Source: Neorhizobium alkalisoli (GTDB lineage Bacteria; Pseudomonadota; Alphaproteobacteria; Rhizobiales; Rhizobiaceae). Taken from it: a stretch of 64,000 bases of DNA. Position 1 is the stretch's first letter. Each line of letters starts with the position of its first letter. A program made the position numbers and the translations under genes. The notes under the pieces were generated by a model. That model was given only the letters and a program-made list of their open reading frames with translations. It searched no databases and was not told the origin of the DNA. The stretch covers positions 109,731-173,730 of the forward strand of contig NZ_PVBN01000013.1 of the NCBI RefSeq assembly GCF_002968635.1. The letters run 5' to 3'. Below, in pieces: positions 45,584-53,762 of the stretch.

Positions 45584-46120
45584 TTGGATAAGAGCCCGGA
45601 TGCCTTTCGTACGATCAGCGAGGTCGCGGATGATCTCGACCTGCCTCAGCATGTGCTGCGCTTTTGGGAGACGCGTTTCCCGCAGATCCGGCCGATGAAG
45701 CGGGGCGGCGGGCGCCGCTATTATCGTCCCGAAGACGTGGATCTGCTGAAAGGTATTCGTCACCTCCTCTATGACCATGGCTACACGATCAAGGGCGTCC
45801 AGAAGCTCCTGAAGACCAACGGCAACAAGTTTGTCGCCGCAATCGCCTCGGGCGACCTCGCCACCATGGAAGCGATCATGGCGGCAAACAGCGAAAAGCA
45901 TGTCGAGCCGAAGGTCAGCGCCGCGGAAGAGGATCAGGTCGTCGGACGTCCCAAGGTAAAACCAAGCGGACGTTTCTTTGGTTTCGGATCCTCCCATGAG
46001 GACGACGTGCCGGAAGTATCGATCGGCAAGTCCAGCGTAGGCAAGGAAGATCGAGCACTGCTTCAGGAAGCACTGTTCGATCTTCTGGAATGCAAGCGCC
46101 TGCTCGATCAGGTCCGATAG
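45584..46120 (+). CDS. MerR family transcriptional regulator
   Basis: A 178-residue regulator with an N-terminal MerR winged helix-turn-helix (TISEVADDLDLPQHVLRFWETRF...GGGRRYYRPEDVDLL). The C-terminus is unlike metal sensors, being variable and ending in a short helix (LQEALFDLLECKRLLDQV). The start is TTG 45584, since no ATG or GTG fits the conserved N-terminus. Conserved after ihfA in Rhizobiales; the target is unknown. Confidence 0.88.
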   Translation: MDKSPDAFRTISEVADDLDLPQHVLRFWETRFPQIRPMKRGGGRRYYRPEDVDLLKGIRHLLYDHGYTIKGVQKLLKTNGNKFVAAIASGDLATMEAIMAANSEKHVEPKVSAAEEDQVVGRPKVKPSGRFFGFGSSHEDDVPEVSIGKSSVGKEDRALLQEALFDLLECKRLLDQVR

Positions 46121-46194
46121 CCGCAAGTTCGCAATTTTTCTCGACCAGGGAACGTTAACTGGAATTTACCATTCACCCTTTGTTCAGATGAAAA

Positions 46195-46229
46195 GGAGGA
46201 TCATTTCCTCCACAGGATCAGAGGAGGTG
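46195..46229 (+). promoter_or_regulatory. Possible switchable hairpin over the BA14K ribosome site
   Basis: GGAGGA at 46195-46200, TCCTCC at 46206-46211 and the ribosome site GAGGAGG at 46221-46227 lie in series. CCTCC can pair either with the upstream GGAGG (leaving the ribosome site free) or with the ribosome site itself (blocking it). This is seen in the sequence; regulation is inferred. Confidence 0.4.
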
Positions 46230-46233
46230 AATT

Positions 46234-46725
46234 ATGAGGAAGAAACTCGCTATCGTCGCGCTGTCCTTGATTACGGCCTTTAGCGGCATCGCGCCGGCAC
46301 AGGCCTTTCCAACGGTCAGCGCGCCGAAGATCGAAGCGCCGCGAGCGGTGCAAAACGTCCAATGGGAAGACAATAACAGGCTGAGCGGTCCTCGGCTGGA
46401 TAGTCGTCGTTATTGGCGCTACCGTGACGGCGGTCCGCGACGCTATTCTCGCGATCGCTACTATCGCGACAGCTACTACCGGGATCGTTATTATCGCCGT
46501 CATCGGCGCGACTCCAATGTCGGCGCGATCATCGGCGGCCTGGCCGCCGGCGCCATCATCGGCGGAGCTCTGGCGCAACCGCGTTACGTCACCCCCCGGC
46601 GATATGTCGGAGGCAATTCCCACGTGAACTGGTGCTACTCTCGCTACCGCTCCTACAGGGCTTACGACAATACGTTCCAACCCTATGGTGGCCCGCGCAG
46701 ACAGTGCTATTCGCCGTATTCGTGA
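46234..46725 (+). CDS. BA14K family secreted protein
   Basis: A 163-residue protein with a Sec signal peptide ending AQA at about residue 24, an Arg/Tyr-rich central stretch (repeated RYYRDSYYRDRYYRR-like units), a glycine-rich hydrophobic helix (VGAIIGGLAAGAIIGGAL), and the C-terminal BA14K signature HVNWCYSRYRSYRAYDNTFQ. The Brucella member is an immunogenic lectin-like protein. A perfect GAGGAGGTG ribosome site may be occluded by a hairpin. Likely envelope-associated. Confidence 0.87.
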   Translation: MRKKLAIVALSLITAFSGIAPAQAFPTVSAPKIEAPRAVQNVQWEDNNRLSGPRLDSRRYWRYRDGGPRRYSRDRYYRDSYYRDRYYRRHRRDSNVGAIIGGLAAGAIIGGALAQPRYVTPRRYVGGNSHVNWCYSRYRSYRAYDNTFQPYGGPRRQCYSPYS

Positions 46726-46735
46726 TCTGAAGAAA

Positions 46736-46766
46736 ACCGCCCTGCCGGATAGGCAGGGCGGTCTTT
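46736..46766 (+). terminator. Terminator after the BA14K gene
   Basis: An 11-base stem (ACCGCCCTGCC / GGCAGGGCGGT, loop GGATA) followed by CTTTT. Confidence 0.88.
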
Positions 46767-46816
46767 TAGATGTTGCCATAGCAGGGCCAAACGACGTTTC
46801 AACCCCACGATGAAAT

Positions 46817-46840
46817 GGTCCGGCGGAGGCCGCCGGGACC
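46817..46840 (-). terminator. Hairpin after the RTX gene
   Basis: GGTCCGGCGG / CCGCCGGGACC with loop AGG and one bulged base, 9 bases beyond the RTX stop on the minus strand. The T-run is weak (ATTTC). Confidence 0.5.
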
Positions 46841-46848
46841 GAGAATTA

Positions 46849-49800
46849 TCAGACGAACAGGAAGTCGCTGGAGTTGAGCGACGTAATGTTGTCCAGGGTC
46901 GCTACGAGATGGGCTTCCTGGTCCAATGATTTGCCATCCGCATCGAACCAGAGCTGATGCGTGTCGGCATCGTACAGGAATACCGGACCGGTACCTGTTG
47001 CCACGGGATCTGCACCTTGTACCAAGGTCAGCTTGTAGTTCGAGGCGAGGCCGAAATCGCTGTAGTCAATGGCAAGCTTGTCTTCTCCACGCTTGAAGTC
47101 GGTAACGAAGTCGCCGCCCGAGAGCAGATCGCTAAAGACAAAGGTGTCGTTGCCGGTACCGCCCGTCATCTTGTCGGCACCGTTTCCTCCGACAAGCGTA
47201 TCGTGACCGCCACGACCGTTGAGGATGTCACCACCATCACCGCCGAAAAGCTGCTCGCTGACGTTGGCACCTGCGATATCGTCATCCCTGTCGGAGCCGA
47301 TGACCTTCTCGAACCCCGTAACGGTGAGGCCCAAGGCCATGCCGTCGTTTTTCGTGTTGTCGAGAAGGTCGAGCTTTACAGAAAGGTCACCCGCAGACCC
47401 GAATGAAAGGGTGTCTGTGCCGTCGCCTCCGTCAAAGACGTCCTTGCCGGTATAGTTGTCACGCACCAGCCTGTCAGTCCCGGCACCGCCTCTCAGCGTG
47501 TCATTTCCGGCCCCGTCGTAGAGGGTGTCGTCACCGGAATTGCCGTCGAGCGTGTCATTGCCTGCCATGCCACGCAGGATGTCGTTGCCCGTGCTAGCCT
47601 TCACGATGTCGGAGGACGTCGTGCCGGTAAAGTCGAGCCTCTCCATCTCTGAGAACGTCGTGGTCGCATTCACCTTCACAGTACCAGTGGTGAAGGTGAA
47701 GTTGACGCCCGTGGTGATATTGGAAAGATCCACGTAAACACTGTCTGTGCCAGCGCCGCCGGAAGCAGTATCGCCGTTGTTGATGTGTAGGTTGTCGTTT
47801 CCGTTGCCGGCCGCCAGAACATCTGTGGCCTTGTCATCGGCTGCGTTGATGCCAGCCCAGAGGTTGTCGTTTCCGTCACCGCCGGTGAGTTTGTCCTTTC
47901 CGGCGCCGCCATAGAGGGTGTCGTTCCCCCCGAGGCCCTGAAGGTCATCGTTGCCGGCATTGCCGACGAACGTATCGTGCAGGTTGCCGCCCTTCAGGAC
48001 GTCGTTACCCGAACCGGCCTTGATCGTGACCTGTTCGAAATTGTCGAGGACGACGTTGCCGTTGGTGAGAGTAGCATGGGCGCTTAGCGTGAAGGCGAGA
48101 TTGCTCGTCGCCGTGGATCTGTCAATCAGCGCCATATCGGTGCCAGTTCCACCATTTGCCTGAAGGATGCCAACGGTCGAGCCTGTGCCGCTGTTGAGCG
48201 AGACAGAGTCGTTACCCGCGCCGAGGTCGACGATGGACTTGTCGCCGCCGCTCGATGCTTTCAGGATGTTGATGCTGACGGAGTCATTCCCGTCGCCGGC
48301 GGTGATGGTGTTATTCCCGCCCGCGTCGTGGACGCTGTCATTGCCGGCGGCGCCATCGATCCTATCGTTGCCTTCGCCACCGTTCAGGCTGTCGCTTCCC
48401 ATTCCTCCGTAGAGTTGGTCATTGCCTTTGCCCGAGGTGAAGGTGACCTGCTGAGCCGTGCCGGCTCTCAGGATGTCATTGCCATTGGCCGTGGTGATCT
48501 GGAACGTCTCGACGTCGGTCGTCGTGGTTCCATTCGACAAGGTGCCTTTGTTACCGCTGACGCTGAAGGTGACGGCGGTCGAGCCCATGTCGGATGCATC
48601 GATGACGGCGCGGTCAGTTCCGGCTCCGCCGCTGATGATGTCCTTGCCGGTGCCGGCGTCCAGCAGGTCATTGCCGTCCTCGCCGTAGAGCGCATCGTTA
48701 CCGGTGCCGCCGTAGACGAAATCGTTGCCTGCTCCGGCTTTGAAGGTGTCGTTGCCAGCATAGCCGTAAAGCATGTCGCTGCCACCGAGCGTAGTGAAGC
48801 GATCGGTGCCGTTTGAGCCCTTAAGCGTGTACTGCTCGAAATTGATGATTGTCGAACCATCGGACAAAGTATTGCTGAGGTTTGAGGTCTTGGCTGTAAA
48901 GGTGCCTGCCAAACCGGATATTTCAACCCGGTCCGTACCCGAACCACCATCAACGGTGTCCTTGCCATTGTTGACGGCCATCACAACAGTATCATCGCCA
49001 GTGCCGGCAATGACCTTGTCCATACCCGTTCCAACGGAAATATAGTCGTTGTTGCTGCCGGCGTCGATATTGTCGTTGCCAGCGCCTCCGTCGATGTAGT
49101 TTGAGCCGGCTCCGCCGGTCAACGTGTCGTTGCCATCGTCGCCATGGAGCGTATCGTTACCATTTCCTGCGGCGAGCGTATCGTTGCCGGCTCCGCCACT
49201 CAGCATGTCGTTGCCGTAGCTTCCGTTTAGCTGGTCGTCGCCATTTCCTCCGGTGAGATAGTCATCTCCTTGCCCTCCCAGGATTGAATCCTTGCCTTCA
49301 TCACCGAAGAGAATGTCATTGCCTCCTCCTCCGTTGAGATTGTCATTACCTTCCGCTCCAAAGAACTGATCATTCCAGCGGCCTCCGGTAAGCTTGTCCA
49401 CATAATCCGTGGCGAAGATCTGGAATTGCTCCACGCCGGTGACGCTGGCGCCAAATATCGTCGCGGTTTTAGTCGGATCGGCCGCAGAGAAGGTCAGGCC
49501 GCTGGAAAGGGAGCTGACTTCCAGGCTCAAGGTGTCGAGGCCGATGCCGCCATTGATCCTGTCGCCTTGCCAGTTCTCAAGGTCGTATTCCGTAAAGGTA
49601 TCTGCTCCCAGATCGCCCGACATGATGTCGACGCCTTCGCCGCCGGAGAGCCTGTCTTCACCCGATCCGCCCAGAAGAGTGTCATCGTCGGCATCGCCGG
49701 ATAACATGTCGTCCTGGAAACCGCCGTTAAGCGTATCCTTGCCATCTCCACCGTAAAGCATGTCGGAGCCGAACTTGCCGTTAGAAGTGTCGTCACCACC

Positions 49801-49875
49801 GAGGGTGAAGATCGTGTCCTGCGTATTGTCGCCGTTGAGTGTTTCGGACGACTCTGTGCCATAGCGAGTTGCCAT
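46849..49875 (-). CDS. RTX hemolysin-type calcium-binding protein
   Basis: A 1008-residue acidic, Gly/Asp-rich protein built from blocks of GGxGxD nonapeptides that bind calcium and fold as parallel beta-rolls after secretion. No N-terminal signal peptide is present; the C-terminus (SLDQEAHLVATLDNITSLNSSDFLFV) looks like a type I secretion signal. Between RTX blocks lie about six non-RTX modules of roughly 45-60 residues that open with G(T/L)D-type strands (GTDRVEIS, GTDRAVID, GTDMALID, GTDSVYVD, GTDTLSFG) and end near an E(Q/R/K) strand. No catalytic domain is seen, so a structural, adhesive or S-layer-like role is likelier than an enzyme. No type I secretion genes lie in the window. Confidence 0.88.
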   Translation of the reverse strand: MATRYGTESSETLNGDNTQDTIFTLGGDDTSNGKFGSDMLYGGDGKDTLNGGFQDDMLSGDADDDTLLGGSGEDRLSGGEGVDIMSGDLGADTFTEYDLENWQGDRINGGIGLDTLSLEVSSLSSGLTFSAADPTKTATIFGASVTGVEQFQIFATDYVDKLTGGRWNDQFFGAEGNDNLNGGGGNDILFGDEGKDSILGGQGDDYLTGGNGDDQLNGSYGNDMLSGGAGNDTLAAGNGNDTLHGDDGNDTLTGGAGSNYIDGGAGNDNIDAGSNNDYISVGTGMDKVIAGTGDDTVVMAVNNGKDTVDGGSGTDRVEISGLAGTFTAKTSNLSNTLSDGSTIINFEQYTLKGSNGTDRFTTLGGSDMLYGYAGNDTFKAGAGNDFVYGGTGNDALYGEDGNDLLDAGTGKDIISGGAGTDRAVIDASDMGSTAVTFSVSGNKGTLSNGTTTTDVETFQITTANGNDILRAGTAQQVTFTSGKGNDQLYGGMGSDSLNGGEGNDRIDGAAGNDSVHDAGGNNTITAGDGNDSVSINILKASSGGDKSIVDLGAGNDSVSLNSGTGSTVGILQANGGTGTDMALIDRSTATSNLAFTLSAHATLTNGNVVLDNFEQVTIKAGSGNDVLKGGNLHDTFVGNAGNDDLQGLGGNDTLYGGAGKDKLTGGDGNDNLWAGINAADDKATDVLAAGNGNDNLHINNGDTASGGAGTDSVYVDLSNITTGVNFTFTTGTVKVNATTTFSEMERLDFTGTTSSDIVKASTGNDILRGMAGNDTLDGNSGDDTLYDGAGNDTLRGGAGTDRLVRDNYTGKDVFDGGDGTDTLSFGSAGDLSVKLDLLDNTKNDGMALGLTVTGFEKVIGSDRDDDIAGANVSEQLFGGDGGDILNGRGGHDTLVGGNGADKMTGGTGNDTFVFSDLLSGGDFVTDFKRGEDKLAIDYSDFGLASNYKLTLVQGADPVATGTGPVFLYDADTHQLWFDADGKSLDQEAHLVATLDNITSLNSSDFLFV

Positions 49876-51350
49876 GTGTTGTGCCTTTCAATTTAAAGTT
49901 GATTGTTGGAGCGCACGCAGTGACTGCGAGCGCCGTTATTGAGGGCGCGATCAGCCCCGGGCGCTGCTCACGGTTAAAAGTGAGCGGCGCGGCGGGCGGT
50001 GCTCGGGACTTGTAAAAGCCCGAGGACCGATCAGATCTCAGTGTGAATTGCTGATGTGGAAGGCGATGCCGATCGAACGCCGTGCTGACGAAAGTCGACG
50101 CTACTGCGGCCGCTGACGCCGCTGCCATAGCTGCCAGCCAAGCCAGGCATAAACCAGCGGGCTGGATATCCCTCGGCTGTCAGAGGTGAAGCCGACGGAT
50201 ACGCGGCGGCGCGACGCTTGACGCGACACATCCACCTGTTCCTGCATCAAAAGATCGGGCTTCATCTGAAACGGGCTCCTTTTCCCGCCATTGCTGTCGT
50301 CTCTGGTTCCGAACGGCTCATCCGTCTGGCCCCAGGTCGAGCCGGGCAATACCCGCAATCACTTCGCAGTGCTGCGCGCTACCCCAACCATCTCGTTTGC
50401 CCCAGAGTCAGAATTCCAATTCTGATCCCGGAAGCGAAACGCGAGTGATTGTCGCTTCAATACGAGAATGTAATGATAGGAAAAAAGGGGATCAAGCAAA
50501 CATCAAAAAATTTCATGAAGATTTTTTATGTAAAAATTGGAAAAGATATCATTACTTTCAAAGTAAAATTCAGAAAAATCCGAATACTCAATGTAATTCA
50601 GGTAGATAGTTTATTTAGAATTACCTTAATTTATCTTCTTTTATTCTAAAAATACGCGAATGAGCGCGATTTGTATAAAAATATGTATAAAAATTCTTGA
50701 CTTGTGGTTTGCCGTTTTGGGGCGGGTCCTGTGGTCGATGAATCGAATGTGAAGTGAACTCCAGACCGAGCAAATTTCGCCCTGGCGCGATGACGGATGG
50801 CGCCGAGACGAAGTGGTTTCATTTGTTGAACGGCGGGCGTGGGCCAAGCATTTGCTCGCACTCGCTAATGCCATCGCCGGGATCATAGGCAATCGCTTCG
50901 GCTGTGCCGATAATGCGCGCGCGATAACCGATAACATCAGGCATGAAGTTCCAAGGCCCGAGCAGTTCGATATCTGGAGCGGAACAATGTGGATCCAACT
51001 CGCCCGATTCGAGTGAAACAAAGCGAGCGTTAGAGGGGGCCTCTACGGATCGACAACACTCCTACTTCACTTATAGTTCGCACCAATCCGTGCAACGGAT
51101 GGAAGTAGGGCCCATGAGAACTGACAAAAAAGCCATTCCCGAAAGACGCCGATACGGGTTTAGTGACCGTCACAGTGGAGAAGGCGTATTAGGCATCTTG
51201 GGTCGATGAATAAGTCTGGCTTATCATCAATCTCGCAGTAGCTGGCACGTATATTCCCTAGGTGTCAGCTGAAGGCGCGTAGGTTCGAGGCTATGATACT
51301 CTGGCCTTCAACCCCAGTTAACAGTCAAGAGTCCTCGACTTGTCCGATTC
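49876..51350. other. Long non-coding boundary region between core chromosome and glycan island
   Basis: I see no convincing gene. Near the RTX start are two hairpins: 49961-49990 (GCGCTGCTCAC / GTGAGCGGCGC) and 50002-50024 (CTCGGG / CCCGAG). A possible small minus-strand frame from 50265 to 50101 (54 residues) has no recognised relatives. Positions 50440-50720 are strikingly AT-rich. From 50800 to 51020 a plus-strand stretch reads like degenerate coding sequence of an unknown protein. The RTX promoter should lie in the first few hundred bases. Confidence 0.6.
50672..50694. repeat. 11-base direct repeat in the AT-rich patch
   Basis: TGTATAAAAAT occurs at 50672-50682 and 50684-50694, start-to-start distance 12 bases. 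AT-rich DNA with TpA steps is the type bound by Ros/MucR or H-NS-like silencers in this group; that binding is inferred. Confidence 0.5.
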
Positions 51351-52580
51351 TTAGTTCCGCGTTCGGCGGGCCCTATACCCACGAAGCAGCTTGCGCCACA
51401 ATTGCGTAGCATTTGAAGGCCGGGATTGATGCTGCCGCGAAAGTGTACTTTCCACGCCGTTGGACGCATAAAGATGGTCACGGAGGCTCGGCGACATCTC
51501 AGCCTTCAGGAGCTGGGAAGTAAGTGTCCGCCTTCGACCGCTCACCATCTCGACCGCCTCCAAAACGAGATCGTGCACCGTATTGATGGGATCTGTAAGA
51601 TAGTCCTGAACCCAGTCCGGATCAGGTTGTTTTTGGAAAGGAAAGGCCAAGTCGCGGAATGATGTGATCAGACCGGACTTGAAAAAGTAATGTAGACCGT
51701 AGTCTTCATGAGCGCCAAAATCAGCGACAATGGCGGTAGGAACTCCGGCGTTGACGGCTTCCGCCGCTACGGTCGAGCTTACAGTTAGGCAATGGGATGC
51801 CACCTCCAGCAGGTCCGACGCGCTCCTCGCCGAAATCTCCAAATTTGCGGGGAGCTTGCCTAGATGACGAGTTGCCTCATTCAGCAGCGGGACTATTGGG
51901 CTCCAAGATTTGTGGAGTGTCGCTTCACGGCCCATTGTGCGAGGTTTCAAGAGAAATTGGTATTGCGGAAATCTTTGCGCAAGACCGATAAGTTGCTCAC
52001 ATAAAAATACCCTCTCCTCCTTATACCTAGGAATAACTGCCTGCTCAAAAAAAACTATTGGACCGGAATCGGCTGAAAGACTGCGCTTGGGCTTCTTTAG
52101 GAGCGACGCAATTCCGAAAACACGAGCGTTATCGAAGGGTAGTGCGAAGGCTGCGCACATTTCCGTGTACGCTTCGAGGTCGACCTTCGAATTCAACCAG
52201 AGAAGGTCGCACCCAGTTCGCATCGAGAAGCCGTCATTTGCATATCTGAGAACTAACCCCGGATAAGCAGATATGATCAATGGGCGTCGGTTGAACAACT
52301 GAGCGTAATGCATCAGTCGGCGGGTAGATAGACCTTCCAAGCAGGAAAGGATGATATCATAGCCGGCAAGCAACTCTCGATCATCGGGAGCGTCAAGTGA
52401 GATCCATTTCACTTCCTCACTGTATGCCAACGCTTGAACTTGTTGATCGGTGATCTGCGCGCTTTTGCGCGCCCTAACTAGCGCGTAATCAACCGAGCAT
52501 CCCGCTTCTTGGAAATGCTGTGCTATAAGCCTGGCAACGTTGAGAAAGGAATCATACGACGCTAAAGCAAGGCAACGCAT
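51351..52580 (-). CDS. Putative glycosyltransferase (DUF6716-like)
   Basis: A 409-residue protein resembling the GT-B-type, DUF6716 family found beside CMP-sialate synthase genes in capsule loci. The C-terminal half has a nucleotide-sugar-like region (SARSASDLLEVASHCLTVSSTVAAEAVNAGVPTAIV) typical of GT-B folds that recognise UDP- or CMP-sugars. The C-terminus is basic (WRKLLRGYRARRTR). It starts 2 bases after the cytidylyltransferase-phosphatase gene, so the two are translationally linked. A role in adding or polymerising the activated nonulosonic acid is inferred from position. Confidence 0.65.
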   Translation of the reverse strand: MRCLALASYDSFLNVARLIAQHFQEAGCSVDYALVRARKSAQITDQQVQALAYSEEVKWISLDAPDDRELLAGYDIILSCLEGLSTRRLMHYAQLFNRRPLIISAYPGLVLRYANDGFSMRTGCDLLWLNSKVDLEAYTEMCAAFALPFDNARVFGIASLLKKPKRSLSADSGPIVFFEQAVIPRYKEERVFLCEQLIGLAQRFPQYQFLLKPRTMGREATLHKSWSPIVPLLNEATRHLGKLPANLEISARSASDLLEVASHCLTVSSTVAAEAVNAGVPTAIVADFGAHEDYGLHYFFKSGLITSFRDLAFPFQKQPDPDWVQDYLTDPINTVHDLVLEAVEMVSGRRRTLTSQLLKAEMSPSLRDHLYASNGVESTLSRQHQSRPSNATQLWRKLLRGYRARRTRN

Positions 52581-52582
52581 GG

Positions 52583-53761
52583 TTAGCCAAGCAGCTTGTT
52601 CGAGATGAGATATTCACTCAATTCTCTAAGAGCACCTTTCCCGCCTGGCCTAGTCAGGACGATATCGGCGATCTTGCATATATCGTGATGCGCATCAGAC
52701 GGGGCAAAGCTGAGCCCGCACTTTTCCATACATTCCAAATCGTTGATGTCGTTGCCTATATAGGCGATCTCATCCCACTCCAGATTATTTTCAAGACGCC
52801 ACGTTGTCATCCCGCTCATTTTGTCCAAAACGTGGTGCTGCACGTCCATACGCAATTTGTTCGCCCTAGTTCGAACCACCGGATTTTCTTCTCTAGACAG
52901 GATCAACAGTTTCAACCCTGCCTTGCGAAGGATTTCCAGCCCCATGCCGTCGCTCCGGCTGCATCTGACAGATTCGGAACCATCCTGGTTTACGATAACC
53001 AGATCATCAGTGTGCACGCCGTCGAAATCTGTCACGAGAGCCTTAAGCTTCTTCGCTGGTTTTTTCTGGGCGATCTTGATCGGATCGAAGATTGAGACAA
53101 GAGCTTCGGCGACTGCCCAATCTTGCGGAGAGTCGATTTCTAAAGGATGCATCTCGCAGGGTACCAGAATTGTCTTCCCACAGAACCGGTTTTTATCCTC
53201 AAGAAAGTTGAGCACTTTCATAGCGTATATGGCGCCGGTTTCGCGGTACCGTGGCTTCATGTCCTGGCGGCGCTGCCGAGGTTTCGTGTGATCGTGCGTT
53301 ACACCTTCGGCAAGGCCGTCGTCGCCAATCGACCAGATGAAGCCGTGATCTTCTACCGCAGCGAAAGCGCTTGACGCATCTTCATCTAGGAGCTGTGAAA
53401 CTACTTTGTCAATTTGACCGCTTGACACGAAGGGAGAGGTGCACTGAAGAAATACAACTATTTCCGGCGGTTCAATATTTTTCCCTCCGGCAAAATCCAG
53501 CGCGTGTAGCAGGGCGGACTCCGAGCTCGCGGTCGACCCGGACAGTTCCTCAGGCCTCAAGATGGGAATGGCACCATAATTTTTGCCTACGGCCAATATC
53601 TCAAGCGAATCGGAGGAAACGTAGACCTCTGAGACGCTTTTCGCATTTTTTGCGGCCAACACCGTTCTGCCAAGCAGGGGAACTCCATTCAGAGGCTTTA
53701 TGTTCTTACCGGGGAGGCCGATAGAGCCTCCCCGCGCTGGAATGATAGCTACGACTCTCAT
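52583..53761 (-). CDS. CMP-nonulosonate cytidylyltransferase fused to KdsC-like HAD phosphatase
   Basis: A 392-residue two-domain enzyme. Residues 1-225 are a NeuA-type cytidylyltransferase with the nucleotide loop IIPARGGSIGLPGKNIKPLNG and acceptor residues in RYRETGAIYA, activating a nonulosonic acid with CTP. Residues 240-392 are a HAD phosphatase of the KdsC type: Asp245 and Asp247 in VTDFDGV, Ser289 in LILSREEN, and YIGNDINDLE, ending with the KdsC-like RPGGKGALRE. Together it could dephosphorylate a nonulosonate 9-phosphate and activate it. ATG 53761 follows the synthase stop by one base. The fusion resembles vertebrate CMP-sialate synthetase in layout. Confidence 0.87.
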   Translation of the reverse strand: MRVVAIIPARGGSIGLPGKNIKPLNGVPLLGRTVLAAKNAKSVSEVYVSSDSLEILAVGKNYGAIPILRPEELSGSTASSESALLHALDFAGGKNIEPPEIVVFLQCTSPFVSSGQIDKVVSQLLDEDASSAFAAVEDHGFIWSIGDDGLAEGVTHDHTKPRQRRQDMKPRYRETGAIYAMKVLNFLEDKNRFCGKTILVPCEMHPLEIDSPQDWAVAEALVSIFDPIKIAQKKPAKKLKALVTDFDGVHTDDLVIVNQDGSESVRCSRSDGMGLEILRKAGLKLLILSREENPVVRTRANKLRMDVQHHVLDKMSGMTTWRLENNLEWDEIAYIGNDINDLECMEKCGLSFAPSDAHHDICKIADIVLTRPGGKGALRELSEYLISNKLLG

Positions 53762-53762
53762 G

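Noticed and set aside
46121..46233. Possible tRNA-Pro after the merR-type gene, as in some rhizobia
   Set aside because: The interval has no tRNA-like cloverleaf; only the BA14K leader is present.
46957..48816. Several plus-strand frames rich in Val, Ser and Pro opposite the RTX gene
   Set aside because: Direct complement of Gly/Asp repeats always yields such frames; none has independent support.
50641..51021. 126-codon minus-strand frame and an overlapping plus-strand frame at 50813
   Set aside because: Neither has a ribosome site or recognisable family; both look like decayed sequence in the boundary region.
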